Origin: Candidatus Bipolaricaulota bacterium
GTDB taxonomy: Bacteria > Bipolaricaulota > Bipolaricaulia > RBG-16-55-9 > DRXL01
Assembly (NCBI GenBank): GCA_938091745.1
Contig: CALLJK010000012.1
Span: 1-64,000 of the forward strand
DNA: 64,000 nucleotides
Direction: 5' to 3'
Positions 27,889 to 39,092 of the stretch are shown here, one piece after another; position 1 is the first letter of the stretch; every line of letters begins with the position of its first letter. Position numbers and translations under genes: made by a program. The notes under the pieces were generated by a model. The model ran no database searches. It had not been told where the DNA came from and saw only the letters and a list, made by a program, of their open reading frames with translations.

Positions 27889-29085
27889 ATGGGGGTGAAC
27901 GCTATGTTCAGAGCAAGGGTATTTCTCTCGCTGACGGCCGAAGCAAGCATCGACCCTGACACTCAACAGCGGGCAAAGGAGTATCAACGTCGGAAGAGAG
28001 TCGTCAGTTGGACCAGTAGTATTTTGTTATTAGTCTTTTTATTAGCTGCCTACACAACCGGGCTCTCGACAGCCTTGGCTGAAGCCCTCACAAGCCGTTG
28101 GGGGTTCTGGGGCAGCAGCATAAGTTATTTCGCTCTGCTCTTCGTAATCGCTATGGTGCTCCGTGCCCCGTTCGACTATAAAGACGACTTTCTCATCGAG
28201 AAAGAGTACGGCTTCTCTACACAAACCCCAGCTGGCTGGGCAAAAGATCTCCTCAAGGGCTGGGTCTTGAATTTTATCATCTTGGGGATCGCAGCGCTCT
28301 TCACCTTCTGGGCTCTGCAAGCTATTCCCAAACTCTGGTGGCTTGTAGTCGGCCTGGGGTACGTCGTCTTGGTCGTCGTGCTGGGGCAGCTCTTCCCCGT
28401 GCTCATCCTGCCCATCTTTTATAAACTGAGGCCTTTGGAGAACCATCCCCTGCAAGAGAAGATCGAGCAGTTCCTTCAGAAGGGTGGCTTACGCGCTCAG
28501 GGGATCTACGAGATGGCCGCCTCCGAAAAGACTACAAAAGAGAACGCTATGCTCGCTGGCCTCGGCCAGACCAAACGCGTCATCTTGTTCGACACGCTCT
28601 TGCGCAATCGCACCCCCGACGAAGTCGAAGTCGTCGTCGCCCATGAAGTCGGCCATAGTTACCACCGACATACATGGACGTTGATCTTCAGCCAAGCGCT
28701 CTTGTTTCTGCTCACGCTCTTTGTGCTCGATCTCATCATGGTGCAAATAGAGCCACGCTTTGCCCCAGAGCAGCGCACACTCTCGACGATACTTGCCGTC
28801 TTGCCCTTGATGCTCGTGGTCTTCAGCGCGCTGTCGTTTCTCTTCAAGCCCTTGACGCTCTTCATGAGTCGTCACTGTGAGCGTCAGGCCGATACATTTG
28901 CCCTGGAGACGACGGGAAAGCCACAGGCGCTCATCCGCTTTTGGGTGGACATGGCGCGAAGACAACTCTCAGATGCGTATCCTCATCCCTTGATTAAGCT
29001 GTTTTATTACAGCCATCCTCCCCTCTCCGAGCGCATCGCTCTAGCAGAACGCTGGGCCCACTCCAAAGGAGGCGTAACAAGCTAA
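27889..29085 (+). CDS. M48 family (Ste24/CAAX prenyl protease 1-like) metalloprotease
   Basis: VVVAHEVGHSYHRHTW zinc motif; multiple TMs; start may be 27904. Confidence 0.9.
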   Translation: MGVNAMFRARVFLSLTAEASIDPDTQQRAKEYQRRKRVVSWTSSILLLVFLLAAYTTGLSTALAEALTSRWGFWGSSISYFALLFVIAMVLRAPFDYKDDFLIEKEYGFSTQTPAGWAKDLLKGWVLNFIILGIAALFTFWALQAIPKLWWLVVGLGYVVLVVVLGQLFPVLILPIFYKLRPLENHPLQEKIEQFLQKGGLRAQGIYEMAASEKTTKENAMLAGLGQTKRVILFDTLLRNRTPDEVEVVVAHEVGHSYHRHTWTLIFSQALLFLLTLFVLDLIMVQIEPRFAPEQRTLSTILAVLPLMLVVFSALSFLFKPLTLFMSRHCERQADTFALETTGKPQALIRFWVDMARRQLSDAYPHPLIKLFYYSHPPLSERIALAERWAHSKGGVTS

Positions 29086-29714
29086 ATATCGAGCGAGAGC
29101 TCCGTAAGTTTTCGGAGCGTGCGCCACTTGCGGCGCGCACAGCTAGGGAAGTGCCCCGTTCGCGCAAGAAATTCTCTTAAGAACGCACGCGTCTTCAGCT
29201 CACTAGGATAGCCCCACCCAAAATCTCCATACTCTTGACGCAATCGCTCAATCGCCTGATCACGGTACACCTTGGCGATGATCGACGCAGCACTCACGAC
29301 GGGATAATGTGCGTCAGCTCTGTTCTCCGCAAAAAGCTCAAATTTTTGAGTGCCCACTCTTTCGCACAAGGCTTGAATAAATCTATCGCGGGCGGAAGGC
29401 CCCACAGGCAAGTCCAGATAGACGCACTCAGCTTTGCTTTCTCGAATAATCTGTGCGATCGCTTGAAGCTCTATCTCAGTCAAGTTCGCTTCCAGCTCGC
29501 TGGGCTCAATCTCCAAGACGATTACACGCCGGGCAAGTCGCTCGATCTGTGTAGCTAAAAATGCTCGCCTTGAGCGCGAGAGCCGTTTGCTATCGCGCAC
29601 CCCAAGCTCGCTCAGCTCTCCCCAATGCTCATGGGGGATCACCACGCCCGCGACGACTAACGGCCCGATCACACAGCCCCGCCCCGCTTCATCGATCCCT
29701 AGAACTGTTTGCAT
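29082..29714 (-). CDS. rnhB: Ribonuclease HII
   Basis: LGIDEAGRGCVIGPLVVAGVVI. Confidence 0.93.
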   Translation of the reverse strand: MQTVLGIDEAGRGCVIGPLVVAGVVIPHEHWGELSELGVRDSKRLSRSRRAFLATQIERLARRVIVLEIEPSELEANLTEIELQAIAQIIRESKAECVYLDLPVGPSARDRFIQALCERVGTQKFELFAENRADAHYPVVSAASIIAKVYRDQAIERLRQEYGDFGWGYPSELKTRAFLREFLARTGHFPSCARRKWRTLRKLTELSLDI

Positions 29715-29782
29715 AGATACTCGCTCAGTCTATACAATTCACTCTGTCAGAGCAACAAGAGTCAAAAGAGAAAGGATAGAAC

Positions 29783-31054
29783 ATGCCACGAAAGCTCTTC
29801 GTGCTGAGTCTGGACGGAACACCCTATACGCTGCTGCACGACGCGCTCGAGCGCTTGCCTAACTTCAAAAAGCTCTTTACCCAGGGTTCCTTCGTGCAGA
29901 TGGACTCGGTCATCCCCACGATCTCGTCGGTCGCGTGGGCAACGTTTGCTACAGGGGTCAACCCCGCCCAGCATAATATCTTCGGGTTTGTCGACCTCGA
30001 TCCCCACAGACGCTTCGTCATCCCCAACGCGCGGGATCTTTCCGCTCGCCCGCTCTGGAGACGCTTGACTGAGCTGGGCTTGCGCTCCATCTGGGTCAAT
30101 CTCCCTATCACTTATCCTCCAGAGCCCATCAACGGCATTATGATATCGGGGTTCTTGTGCACCCAGCTCGACGAAGGCGTCTACCCCCGTGAACTCCTGC
30201 CCCTCTTGCTCCGATTAAACTATATGATCGATGCCGACCCACAACGAGCGTACACTGACCCCAAAGGCTTTCTAGACGAACTCCGTCGCGCTCTGGAGGG
30301 CCGCCGCCAGCTCACATCGTATCTTCTCGAGCAAGAGCCCTGGGATTTCTTCCTGCTGCACATTATGGAAACAGATCGTCTGCATCACTTCTTCTGGGAG
30401 GCAAAAGATGACCCAAGTCACCTATACTATCAAGATTTCTGGGGACTCTATATAGAGCTCGATCGCTTCATCGGCGAGCTGGTTGCTCGACTTCCGCAAG
30501 ACTGCGAGTTCGTGATGCTCTCCGATCACGGCTTTTGTCAGATTACTTACGAGGTCGAGCTCAACGTCTTCCTACGTGAGCGCGGATTCTTGCGCTTTTA
30601 TAATGGGGCTCCCGCAGACTTCAGCGAGCTGCACCCCATGAGTCGAGCGTTTGGGCTTATCCCCGGCCGACTCTATATTCCAGATGACTCTGAGCAGACC
30701 CGCACAGAGCTGATGACAGCCCTCAGGGAGCTGAGAGATCCCCAGGGCCGACCCGTCATAGCCCGCGTCTACCGCCGTGAAGAGATCTATTCAGGAGCGC
30801 AGCTGGCGCGTGCCCCCCATCTGATCGCCGTCCCCCATAACGGCTTCGACCTCAAAGCGCGCTTGAGCGCCCAGAAGCTCTTCACCAAGAGCAGTCTTCA
30901 GGGAATGCACACGTTTGATGATGCGTTTCTCTTCGTACGAGGTCATAGAATTCAGCCCCAGCCCAAGCCCAGGCTTTTAGATCTCGCGCCCACGCTCTAC
31001 ACGCTCCTAGGGCTGCCCATCCCTGAAGAGTTCGAGGGGCGCCATCTCGTATGA
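29783..31054 (+). CDS. Alkaline phosphatase superfamily / type I phosphodiesterase-nucleotide pyrophosphatase
   Basis: VLSLDGTPYTLL...IPTISSVAWATFATGVNPAQHNIFGF...MLSDHGF. Confidence 0.85.
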   Translation: MPRKLFVLSLDGTPYTLLHDALERLPNFKKLFTQGSFVQMDSVIPTISSVAWATFATGVNPAQHNIFGFVDLDPHRRFVIPNARDLSARPLWRRLTELGLRSIWVNLPITYPPEPINGIMISGFLCTQLDEGVYPRELLPLLLRLNYMIDADPQRAYTDPKGFLDELRRALEGRRQLTSYLLEQEPWDFFLLHIMETDRLHHFFWEAKDDPSHLYYQDFWGLYIELDRFIGELVARLPQDCEFVMLSDHGFCQITYEVELNVFLRERGFLRFYNGAPADFSELHPMSRAFGLIPGRLYIPDDSEQTRTELMTALRELRDPQGRPVIARVYRREEIYSGAQLARAPHLIAVPHNGFDLKARLSAQKLFTKSSLQGMHTFDDAFLFVRGHRIQPQPKPRLLDLAPTLYTLLGLPIPEEFEGRHLV

Positions 31055-31902
31055 GATTCATTATCTATTCCAAAGCGCTCTATTCGAGCTGGGTCTACTA
31101 TAGCCCCGATCGCGTAGCGTTCGACGCCGGCGAGGGCATCAGCACGATCTTGGGCAATAAAGTCTTTGCCATCGAAAAGATCTTTCTCTCCCACGGCCAC
31201 GCCGATCACATCACCGGGCTGATTGGGCTGATCAACATCCGCAACAGCGGCATGGGCGATACCGAAAAGCCCTTAACTATCTACTATCCTCAAGACAACT
31301 GGCGCGTCTTAGAGTTAATGAGCTACATCAGAAAGACCAATCGTCGTCTGAAATATCGCTTGGAATGGGTCCCGCTCAAGATCGGGGATCGGGTAGAAGT
31401 CTTCTCTGGCCAATGCAGCCGCTACGTCGAAGCTTTTAAGACGGTGCACTCCGAGAACGAAGTCTCCCTGGGCTACAATATCATTGAGCAACGCAAGCGG
31501 CTCAAGTCGGAATATCGCGATCTCCCTCAAGAAGAGATTCTGAAACTCGTTCACGCGGGCAAGCGCGAGGAGATCTCCGAGACGTATCTGAAAAAGCTCG
31601 TCTCATATGGTGGTGATTCGATTGCTCTCGACCCGAAGGATGTCGAGGGCACGGATATTCTCCTGCACGACTGCACTTTTCTCACCGAAGAAGAGCGGGA
31701 AGACTACAAGCACGCTACGCTCTCGGAGGCGCTCGAAGTGGCGCTGCGCGCCCAAGTCCAAGAAGCGTTGATTGCGCTGCATATCAGCTCGCGCTACAAG
31801 CAGAAGCTGAAGGAGATCGAAGAGCAACTACGGCGCGAGCACCCCTCGCTGCCGTTTGCAGTGATCTTTGTGCCGCCGGGGAAGCTCTTTCGCTATGAGT
31901 AA
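31051..31902 (+). CDS. RNase Z-like MBL-fold hydrolase
   Basis: IFLSHGHADHITGL; ILLHDCTFL; ALHISSRY. Confidence 0.8.
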   Translation: MRFIIYSKALYSSWVYYSPDRVAFDAGEGISTILGNKVFAIEKIFLSHGHADHITGLIGLINIRNSGMGDTEKPLTIYYPQDNWRVLELMSYIRKTNRRLKYRLEWVPLKIGDRVEVFSGQCSRYVEAFKTVHSENEVSLGYNIIEQRKRLKSEYRDLPQEEILKLVHAGKREEISETYLKKLVSYGGDSIALDPKDVEGTDILLHDCTFLTEEEREDYKHATLSEALEVALRAQVQEALIALHISSRYKQKLKEIEEQLRREHPSLPFAVIFVPPGKLFRYE

Positions 31903-32259
31903 TTAAGAGACCTCAACGACGTGATTGTGCTCGTCGACGTGGACGAGGCGCGGCTTATGCTTTAACGCTTCAGCAGCCTCAAGGCTCGCATAGGAGAGAA
32001 TAATCACGAGATCCCCAGGGGCCCCCCAGCGGGCCGCCGCCCCGTTGAGTTGGACCACCCCAGACCCCGCCGGCCCCGCAATCACATACGTCTGTAGGCG
32101 CGAGCCATTGTTGATGTTGACAACATCTACTTTCTCAAACGGGAGGATCTGAGCAGCCTCCATCAGGAGGCTATCGAGCGTGAGGCTCCCCTCGTAGTGC
32201 AAATCCGTCCCCGTGATCGTGGCCCGGTGGATCTTCGACTTCAGGAGTTCTACGTGCAT
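31903..32259 (-). CDS. panD: Aspartate 1-decarboxylase
   Basis: [24 protein letters not shown] with Gly-Ser processing site; [19 protein letters not shown]. Confidence 0.95.
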   Translation of the reverse strand: MHVELLKSKIHRATITGTDLHYEGSLTLDSLLMEAAQILPFEKVDVVNINNGSRLQTYVIAGPAGSGVVQLNGAAARWGAPGDLVIILSYASLEAAEALKHKPRLVHVDEHNHVVEVS

Positions 32260-32389
32260 AACGTTCTTATTATCTTAAACCCTCCCGCAGCTTGATGCAA
32301 GACCATCCTACTGTCAGAGGAGCCCACTTGCAGGGTATAATAAAACCATGTAAGATAAAGCTCGTCAACGACGAAGGGACTTTAGGCCT

Positions 32390-33451
32390 ATGGGGAGTTT
32401 TATCATTCGGCGCGTTCTGTACATGATCCCACTGCTTTTTATTATCTCCATTGTCGCGTTTACCGTGGTGAAGCTCCAGCCGTCGGATCTGGTGGCCCAA
32501 TGGAAATTCAACCCCAGCATCGGCCAAGATCTGCTGGAGCAGCTGATTAGACAATTCGATCTCGATAAGGACCCCGTCACCCAATATATCAGTTGGGTCA
32601 AGAATATTTTCACCCGAGGGGACTGGGGCTTCTCGTTCTTCAACAAAGTCCCCGTCTTGGATTATCTCTTCGGCAACGGGAATCTGCTCTTCAGTATGAT
32701 CATCATCTTCGTGACGATGATCTTTACGTGGGCCATTGCCATCCCCATCGGGATTTATTCGGCTACGCATAAATACTCGTTCTTGGATCACTTCCTGAAC
32801 TTCATGGGCTTTTTGGGGCTGTCTATTCCCAATTTCTTGTTGGCCGTGATCTTTTTGCAGTTCATGGTGGCGGTGCTGAATGTGGGCAGCTGGTGCAATT
32901 ACGAATGGCTGCGGCCGGTGGTGCAGTTCTTCCGCCCCGGGATCGAGTGCCAGCCGGGGGAGGGGCTGGGCGTGGGGATGCTCTTTGATCAAGAGTATCT
33001 GCTCGCCCCGTGGAGTTGGGCGAAGTTTCGCAATTTCTTATGGCACCTGTGGCCCGTCGTGCTCATCGTGGGCACGGCGAATATCGCCGCGCTGATTCGG
33101 TATATGCGGGCCAATCTCTTGGATGTATTAGGGCAGCCCTATGTACAGACGGCTCGTGCCAAGGGGCTCTCCGAGCGCGTGGTGATTTACAAGCACGCCG
33201 TGCGGAACGCGATTAATCCGTTGGTGAGCATGCTGGGCTTTTGGATCCCCTTGATGTTCGAGGGGATGCTCGTCACCTCAGCCGTGATGAGCCTAGGGAC
33301 AGTCGAGCGCGCCTATTACGAGGCCCTCAGCACCCAAGACCAATGGGTCATTATGGGCGGGCTGCTCTACTTCGGTATTGCCCTGTTGGTAGGCAATCTT
33401 GTTGCTGATATCTTGCTTGCAGTGGTAGACCCGAAGATCCGCTATGACTGA
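32390..33451 (+). CDS. DppB/OppB-like ABC transporter permease
   Basis: YIRRVLYMIP-type start; ALIRYMRANLLDVLGQPYVQTARAKGLSERVVIYKHAVRNAINPLVSMLG. Confidence 0.9.
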   Translation: MGSFIIRRVLYMIPLLFIISIVAFTVVKLQPSDLVAQWKFNPSIGQDLLEQLIRQFDLDKDPVTQYISWVKNIFTRGDWGFSFFNKVPVLDYLFGNGNLLFSMIIIFVTMIFTWAIAIPIGIYSATHKYSFLDHFLNFMGFLGLSIPNFLLAVIFLQFMVAVLNVGSWCNYEWLRPVVQFFRPGIECQPGEGLGVGMLFDQEYLLAPWSWAKFRNFLWHLWPVVLIVGTANIAALIRYMRANLLDVLGQPYVQTARAKGLSERVVIYKHAVRNAINPLVSMLGFWIPLMFEGMLVTSAVMSLGTVERAYYEALSTQDQWVIMGGLLYFGIALLVGNLVADILLAVVDPKIRYD

Positions 33452-34685
33452 AAAAGAGCCAGAAAAAACGCTCAAAGGTGTGGAAGCTGTCTCACAATGG
33501 CGCTTGATCTGGAGACGCTTCAAGCACCACAAGATCGGCCTCATCGGCACAGTGATCATTCTGCTCTTCTATCTCATCTTCGTTGTGCTTGCCGAGTTCA
33601 TTGCCCCGTATAATTATGGGAATGAGCACCGGGAATTCGGCTATGTCCCCCCTATGATCACCAAGATCCGTTTCTGGGACAAAGACGGAAAGTTTTCGTT
33701 CAAGCCGTTTGTCTATGGGCTGAAAAAGTGCCAAGTCTATCTCAACCCGCTCACTGGGGAGCAGACCTGCGAAGATAACCCGTATTATATCTACCAGCCC
33801 GGCAAGTACATGTGGCTAGAAGATACTGACTACAAGTGTAACATCGAGCTGTTTGTTCAAGGGGAGCCGTATCGCTTCTGGGACATATGGAAGACAGATA
33901 TTCATCTCTTTGGGGTGCGCCAAGAGGGCGTCCCGTTCGATCCCTATATGATAGATAAATCCCCATGTCAGATCTTTCTCTTCGGGTCGGACAAGTTGGG
34001 CTATGACATTCTGTCTATGACGCTCGTTGGGGGGAAGATCTCGCTGATTATTGGGCCGATTGTGATCGTCATTGCGTTCTTCGTGGGGATCTTGCTTGGG
34101 GGCATTTCGGGATATTACGGGGGCGGGATAGATACGTTCATTCAGAGGATCATTGAGATCTTCATGGCCATGCCGCGCTTGGCGTTACTGCTGGCGCTCT
34201 CGCTGATTCTCTCAGCGAACAAGCTCTACGGCATGGCGACGTTCTGGGGGATTGTCGTGATTCTCTCGATAGTGAGCTGGGCCCCCATCGCGCGGGTGAT
34301 TCGGGGGCAGTTCTTAGCTTTGCGGGAGTCAGAATTTATCGCGGCCGCGAAGGCCATCGGGGTAGGGGATCTGCGGATCATCTTCAAGCATGTCCTGCCC
34401 AATATTATGAGCTATCTCGTGGTAGCCGCCACGCTCACCGTCCCCAATCTGATTATTCTGGAGAGCACGCTGAGCTTCTTAAAATTAGGGATCCGCGCAC
34501 CATTGACCAGCTGGGGCGTGCTGATGCAAGAGGCTTGGTATACGAGTGTCATTCAGAACTATCCATGGTTCTTGATCCCTGGGGTCTTTATCGTACTTTC
34601 TGTGTTAGCGTTTAACTTCATGGGAGATGCTCTCCGTGACGCAGTTGACCCCTTCACCGTCACCGGCGTCAAAGAAGTGACGTAA
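33444..34685 (+). CDS. DppC/OppC-like ABC transporter permease with large extracytoplasmic insert
   Basis: RVIRGQFLALRESEFIAAAKAIGVGDLRIIFKHVLPNIMSYLVVAATL; ~90-aa insert between TM1 and the rest. Confidence 0.9.
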   Translation: MTEKEPEKTLKGVEAVSQWRLIWRRFKHHKIGLIGTVIILLFYLIFVVLAEFIAPYNYGNEHREFGYVPPMITKIRFWDKDGKFSFKPFVYGLKKCQVYLNPLTGEQTCEDNPYYIYQPGKYMWLEDTDYKCNIELFVQGEPYRFWDIWKTDIHLFGVRQEGVPFDPYMIDKSPCQIFLFGSDKLGYDILSMTLVGGKISLIIGPIVIVIAFFVGILLGGISGYYGGGIDTFIQRIIEIFMAMPRLALLLALSLILSANKLYGMATFWGIVVILSIVSWAPIARVIRGQFLALRESEFIAAAKAIGVGDLRIIFKHVLPNIMSYLVVAATLTVPNLIILESTLSFLKLGIRAPLTSWGVLMQEAWYTSVIQNYPWFLIPGVFIVLSVLAFNFMGDALRDAVDPFTVTGVKEVT

Positions 34686-34697
34686 AAAACAACTCTC

Positions 34698-34765
34698 CCA
34701 TCAAGTTTGGTGACCGCTGCCGTCACACCTTGCCGAGACAGATCGCCGGAATCACTTGATTTTTC
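34698..34765 (+). terminator. Structured terminator-like element: ATCAAGT...ACTTGAT closing helix plus TTTT
   Basis: 7-bp closing repeat with an internal GGTGAC/GTCAC hairpin, followed by a T-run. Confidence 0.4.
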
Positions 34766-34784
34766 CTGCATTTTTGAGTATTAT
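34756..34784 (+). promoter_or_regulatory. Promoter TTGATT-N17-TATTAT for gyrA-gatB
   Basis: Exact 17-nt spacer; overlaps the preceding terminator-like element. Confidence 0.55.
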
Positions 34785-34826
34785 TGTGTGTTTATGTCGA
34801 GACCTGCCAAAGGGGGATAACGACCT

Positions 34827-37274
34827 ATGCCAGAACGGATCGAACGAACCTATATCGAAGACGAGATGCGTGAGTCGTATATCAACTACGCGATGAGCGT
34901 CATCCGCGGGCGCGCCATCCCCGACGTGCGGGACGGCTTAAAGCCCGTACAACGACGTATTCTCTACGGGATGTATCAGCTGGGACTCATGCCCAACAGA
35001 CCCCATAAGAAGTCTGCGAGAATCGTCGGCGAGGTAATGGGCAAGTATCACCCGCACGGGGATCAAGCCGTCTACGACACCATGGTCAACATGGCCCAAG
35101 AGTTCTCATTTCGTTACCCGCTCATTGACGGCCAGGGCAATTTCGGCAGCATCGACGGCGACGAGCCAGCGGCAATGCGCTACACCGAAGCCCGTCTGGC
35201 CCCCATCGCCGAAGAGTTCTTGGCCGAGATCGAAGAGAATACGGTAGACTTCGTGCCCAACTTCGACGACACCCTCACCGAGCCCACTGTCTTACCCGCG
35301 AAAGTCCCAAACTTACTGATCAACGGGTCGTGGGGTATCTCCGTAGGAATGACGACCCAGATCCCGCCGCATAACCTAGCCGAAGTCGTCGACGCGTTAG
35401 TCTATCTTATCGAGAAGCCTGACGCTGCCCTCGACGAGCTTCTGCACTATATTAAGGGCCCGGACTTCCCCACAGGGGGAATTATCTTAGGGCGCGAGGG
35501 CATCGAAGAGGCCTACCGCACCGGAGAGGGCAAGATCCGAGTCCGGGGTGTGGCTCGCATCGAAGATCACTCTATTATCATCTCAGAGATCCCGTTCCAA
35601 GTCCGAAAGTCAACGCTCGTCGAATCCATCGCCAATAAGGTGCGCTCTGGGGAGATTGATGAGATCTCTGATTTGCGAGACGAGTCCGATCGTGATGGGA
35701 TCAGGATCGTCGTGGAGCTGAAGCGCGGCAGCAACCCGCAACTTGTCTTACAAAAGCTCTATAAATATACGCCCTTAGAATGGACCTTCGGCGCGAACTT
35801 CTTAGTTATCGTCGACGGCAACCCCAGAAAGTTAGCCCTCAAAGAGCTGCTCTATTATTTCTTGGCCCATCGGCGTGAGGTCGTCCGCAGACGCACACAG
35901 TTTAGACTCAACGCTGCTCAAGAACGCGCCCATCTCTTAGAAGGGATGCTCAAAGCCATCGAGAATCGCGATAAGATTATAGAGCTTATCAGCAAGTCTC
36001 AGGACGCTGCCCAGGCCATGGAAGCGCTGCAAAAGCACTATAAGCTCTCAGAAAAGCAAGCCGATGCGATCTTGAAGATGCAGCTCCGACGCTTCACAGC
36101 CTTAGAGAGCACCGAACTCCAAGAAGAGTACAAAGAAAAACAGAAGGCGATCAAAGAGTACAAAGAGATCTTAGCGAGCCCGCAGAAGCTCGATGGAATT
36201 ATCAAAGATGAGCTTCTGGCGCTGAAGAAGAAGTACAGCGATCCACGCCGTACCCAGATTCTTGCTGATGTCGACGGGAGCGAGACCCTCAGCGAGGAGG
36301 CGCTCATCCCCGACACGGACTTACTCATTAGCGTGAGCGTGAAGGGCTACGCCAGTGCCCCTAAAGAAGAGGCGTATAGAAAACAGCAACGCGGCGGCAA
36401 GGGGATCTTAGTGATGAGACTGCGCGAGGGCGACGCGATGAAGCGCGTCTTCACCTGCCACGCCCGTGACGATCTGTTGGTCTTCACTAAAGCCCATAAA
36501 GCATATAAGCTCAAAGCATATCAGCTCTACTCGGAGCGCCGCGACGTCAAGGGCGAGAATTTAAGAAACTTTATCGCTATGGAGCCTGACGAAGAGGTCT
36601 GCGCCATGCTCCCGTTGCATACCGACGGCACAGAGAATCGCTACTGTCTGATGGCCACAGCCCAGGGGATTCTCAATCGCAACGAATACGCAGACTTTTA
36701 TAACGCGCACACCAGCGGGATCTTGGCGATCAACGCCGAGCCAGGGGACTATATTGTCGATGCAGCGATCTCGAAGGGCACCGGCGAAGTCATCTTAGCG
36801 AGCGCTCAAGGGATGACAATTCGTTTCAAAGAAGAGCTCGCCCGGTGTACCGGCCGGCCCAGCAAAGGGGTCATCGGGATGCGTCTAGACGCAGGGGATA
36901 CTCTCGTGGGGTTAGTGACCCTTGAGCCTGGCGACCCCGAAGATAAGCTCTTATTAGTGACGGAGAACGGGTACGGCAAGCGTACGCCGTTAGAAGAGTT
37001 CCCATCTCAAGGGCGTGGAGGCAAGGGCGTCCTAGGGATCAAAGTCGACGAGAAGACCGGCTTGGTCGTGGCCATCGAAAAAGTCAAAGATGACGACGAG
37101 ATCATGGTCACGACGCTCAACGGCAAGATCATCAGAATCTCGGCGGCCGAGGTGCGTATCGTGGGGCGCTATGCCAAGGGCGTCAAGCTCATAGATCTCG
37201 ACGAGGGTGATAAAGTTGTCTCCGTGGTCCGGTACATGCCGGGCAAGAATAGCGAGCCCAATGCTACAGCATAA
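34827..37274 (+). CDS. gyrA: DNA gyrase subunit A
   Basis: [43 protein letters not shown]; GyrA-box QGRGGKG. Confidence 0.95.
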   Translation: MPERIERTYIEDEMRESYINYAMSVIRGRAIPDVRDGLKPVQRRILYGMYQLGLMPNRPHKKSARIVGEVMGKYHPHGDQAVYDTMVNMAQEFSFRYPLIDGQGNFGSIDGDEPAAMRYTEARLAPIAEEFLAEIEENTVDFVPNFDDTLTEPTVLPAKVPNLLINGSWGISVGMTTQIPPHNLAEVVDALVYLIEKPDAALDELLHYIKGPDFPTGGIILGREGIEEAYRTGEGKIRVRGVARIEDHSIIISEIPFQVRKSTLVESIANKVRSGEIDEISDLRDESDRDGIRIVVELKRGSNPQLVLQKLYKYTPLEWTFGANFLVIVDGNPRKLALKELLYYFLAHRREVVRRRTQFRLNAAQERAHLLEGMLKAIENRDKIIELISKSQDAAQAMEALQKHYKLSEKQADAILKMQLRRFTALESTELQEEYKEKQKAIKEYKEILASPQKLDGIIKDELLALKKKYSDPRRTQILADVDGSETLSEEALIPDTDLLISVSVKGYASAPKEEAYRKQQRGGKGILVMRLREGDAMKRVFTCHARDDLLVFTKAHKAYKLKAYQLYSERRDVKGENLRNFIAMEPDEEVCAMLPLHTDGTENRYCLMATAQGILNRNEYADFYNAHTSGILAINAEPGDYIVDAAISKGTGEVILASAQGMTIRFKEELARCTGRPSKGVIGMRLDAGDTLVGLVTLEPGDPEDKLLLVTENGYGKRTPLEEFPSQGRGGKGVLGIKVDEKTGLVVAIEKVKDDDEIMVTTLNGKIIRISAAEVRIVGRYAKGVKLIDLDEGDKVVSVVRYMPGKNSEPNATA

Positions 37275-37277
37275 TTC

Positions 37278-38714
37278 ATGCGTACCGTCATCGGCCTTGA
37301 AGTCCATGCCCAGCTCTTGACTCAAACGAAGCTCTTCTGTAGCTGCTCTGCAGACTATTTCGGTGCTCCGCCCAACACGCATACGTGCCCGGTCTGCTTA
37401 GGGATGCCCGGGGCACTCCCCGTGCTCAACGAGCGAGCCGTTGAGTATGCTCTGAAAGCGGCTTTGGCTCTGCACTGCGAGATCCCCCGGCGCTCACTGT
37501 TTGCCCGAAAGAACTATTTCTATCCCGACCTGCCCAAGGGGTATCAGATCTCGCAGTACGATGAACCCCTCGCTGTGAGAGGGTATCTCGACCTGCCCAC
37601 AGGCAAGCGCGTTCGCATTCGGCGTGTGCACCTTGAAGAAGACGCGGGGAAGCTGCTGCACACTGAGGACGGCGTGACTTTAGTAGATCTCAATCGTGCC
37701 GGCGTCCCGCTCATTGAGATCGTCAGCGAACCCGATCTCAGCTCTCCCAAAGAGGCGCGACTCTATATGGAAGAGCTGAGAAGGGTCTTGCGCTATCTAG
37801 GCATATGCAGCGGGGACATGGAGGAGGGCTCGCTACGCTGCGACGCGAATATCTCCCTTGCGCCGGCGGAGCCGGCGAAGACGAGCAGACCAGACGAAGT
37901 CTGGCTGGGCACGAAGATCGAAATTAAAAATATGAACTCGTTCCGGGCCATAGAAGAAGCCCTGAAATTTGAAGAACACCGTCAGCGAGAGGTGCTCGCG
38001 CGCGGCGGCACGCTCATTCAAGAGACACGCCTGTGGAACGAGAAGACCGAGCAGACCGAACCGATGCGCGGTAAAGAAGAGTCTGAAGACTATCGCTACT
38101 TTCCCGACCCCGATCTCGTCCCGTTAGAGATAGACGACGCGTGGCGAGAGAGAGTGAAAAAGTCACTGCCGGAGCTGCCCGCGCAGAAGCGCGTCCGCTG
38201 GGCGCATGAGTATAAGCTCCCAGAATATGATATCGCGGTGCTCACGGAAGAGCGCCCTATCGCTGAATACTTTGAATCCGTCGTCAAGCTCTATAACAAT
38301 CCCAAGGACGTGAGCAACTGGATGATGTCGGAGGTGCTCAAACTGCTCAAGGAGACCCAGACGACGGAGATCCCGCTCAAGCCAGAGCATTGTGCGCGCG
38401 TCTTGCAAATGGTCAGCTCTGGGCAGATCAACCGCACGGTTGCAAAAGAAGTGCTCGAAGAGTCTTTCAAGACGGGCAAAGCCCCAGACGAGATCGTGCA
38501 GGAGAAAGGACTATCGCAGATCTCTGATGAGAGCGCACTGGCAGAGATCGTGATGAAAGTCTTGGCAGAGAACCCCAAAGCTGTAGCGGACTTCAAGTCC
38601 GGCAAAGAAGCCGTGATCAGCTTTTTGCAGGGCCAAGTAATGAAAGTAACCGGGGGCAAGGCCGACCCAAAGAGAACGCGCGATATGCTGTTACGAAAGC
38701 TGCGCGAGCTGTAG
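37278..38714 (+). CDS. gatB: Asp/Glu-tRNA amidotransferase subunit B
   Basis: [20 protein letters not shown]...[31 protein letters not shown]. Confidence 0.95.
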   Translation: MRTVIGLEVHAQLLTQTKLFCSCSADYFGAPPNTHTCPVCLGMPGALPVLNERAVEYALKAALALHCEIPRRSLFARKNYFYPDLPKGYQISQYDEPLAVRGYLDLPTGKRVRIRRVHLEEDAGKLLHTEDGVTLVDLNRAGVPLIEIVSEPDLSSPKEARLYMEELRRVLRYLGICSGDMEEGSLRCDANISLAPAEPAKTSRPDEVWLGTKIEIKNMNSFRAIEEALKFEEHRQREVLARGGTLIQETRLWNEKTEQTEPMRGKEESEDYRYFPDPDLVPLEIDDAWRERVKKSLPELPAQKRVRWAHEYKLPEYDIAVLTEERPIAEYFESVVKLYNNPKDVSNWMMSEVLKLLKETQTTEIPLKPEHCARVLQMVSSGQINRTVAKEVLEESFKTGKAPDEIVQEKGLSQISDESALAEIVMKVLAENPKAVADFKSGKEAVISFLQGQVMKVTGGKADPKRTRDMLLRKLREL

Positions 38715-39089
38715 AGACCTATCGCGCTGAAAGCTACGCACCCCCTGCCCACGACCGATCTCGATCTGCAGAGTCCGTCCGCCCAAGCCCTGGCGAATCA
38801 CCTCGACCGCAGCGTCGAGATCCATCTTCGGCCCGCAGGTGAAAATATCTATCGCCGCGTAGCCGTACTCCGGCCAGGTGTGAATAGTTAAATGGGACTC
38901 GGCAATCATGACGACGCCGCTGACGCCGTAGGGGCTGAACCGATGAAAGACGCTCTCAACGACGGTGGCATGAGCAGCACGGGCTGCGTGGAGCAAAAGC
39001 TGCTCCAAGGCGTGCGCGTCGTTGAGCAGAGAGGGATCAGCGTCGAAGACCTCCACGATAAGATGGCGCCCGAGGATCTGCTTCCGCAT
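38691..39089 (-). CDS. speD: S-adenosylmethionine decarboxylase proenzyme (SpeH-type)
   Basis: [18 protein letters not shown]...[26 protein letters not shown] with ES processing site. Confidence 0.95.
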   Translation of the reverse strand: MRKQILGRHLIVEVFDADPSLLNDAHALEQLLLHAARAAHATVVESVFHRFSPYGVSGVVMIAESHLTIHTWPEYGYAAIDIFTCGPKMDLDAAVEVIRQGLGGRTLQIEIGRGQGVRSFQRDRSLQLAQLS

Positions 39090-39092
39090 TGC

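Noticed and set aside
32270-32992. 240-aa minus ORF opposite dppB
   Set aside because: His/Glu-rich mirror translation of a membrane protein gene.
37858-37880. CGCCGG-cggag-CCGGCG inverted repeat in gatB
   Set aside because: Short GC-rich 6-bp arms in coding sequence, plausible by chance.
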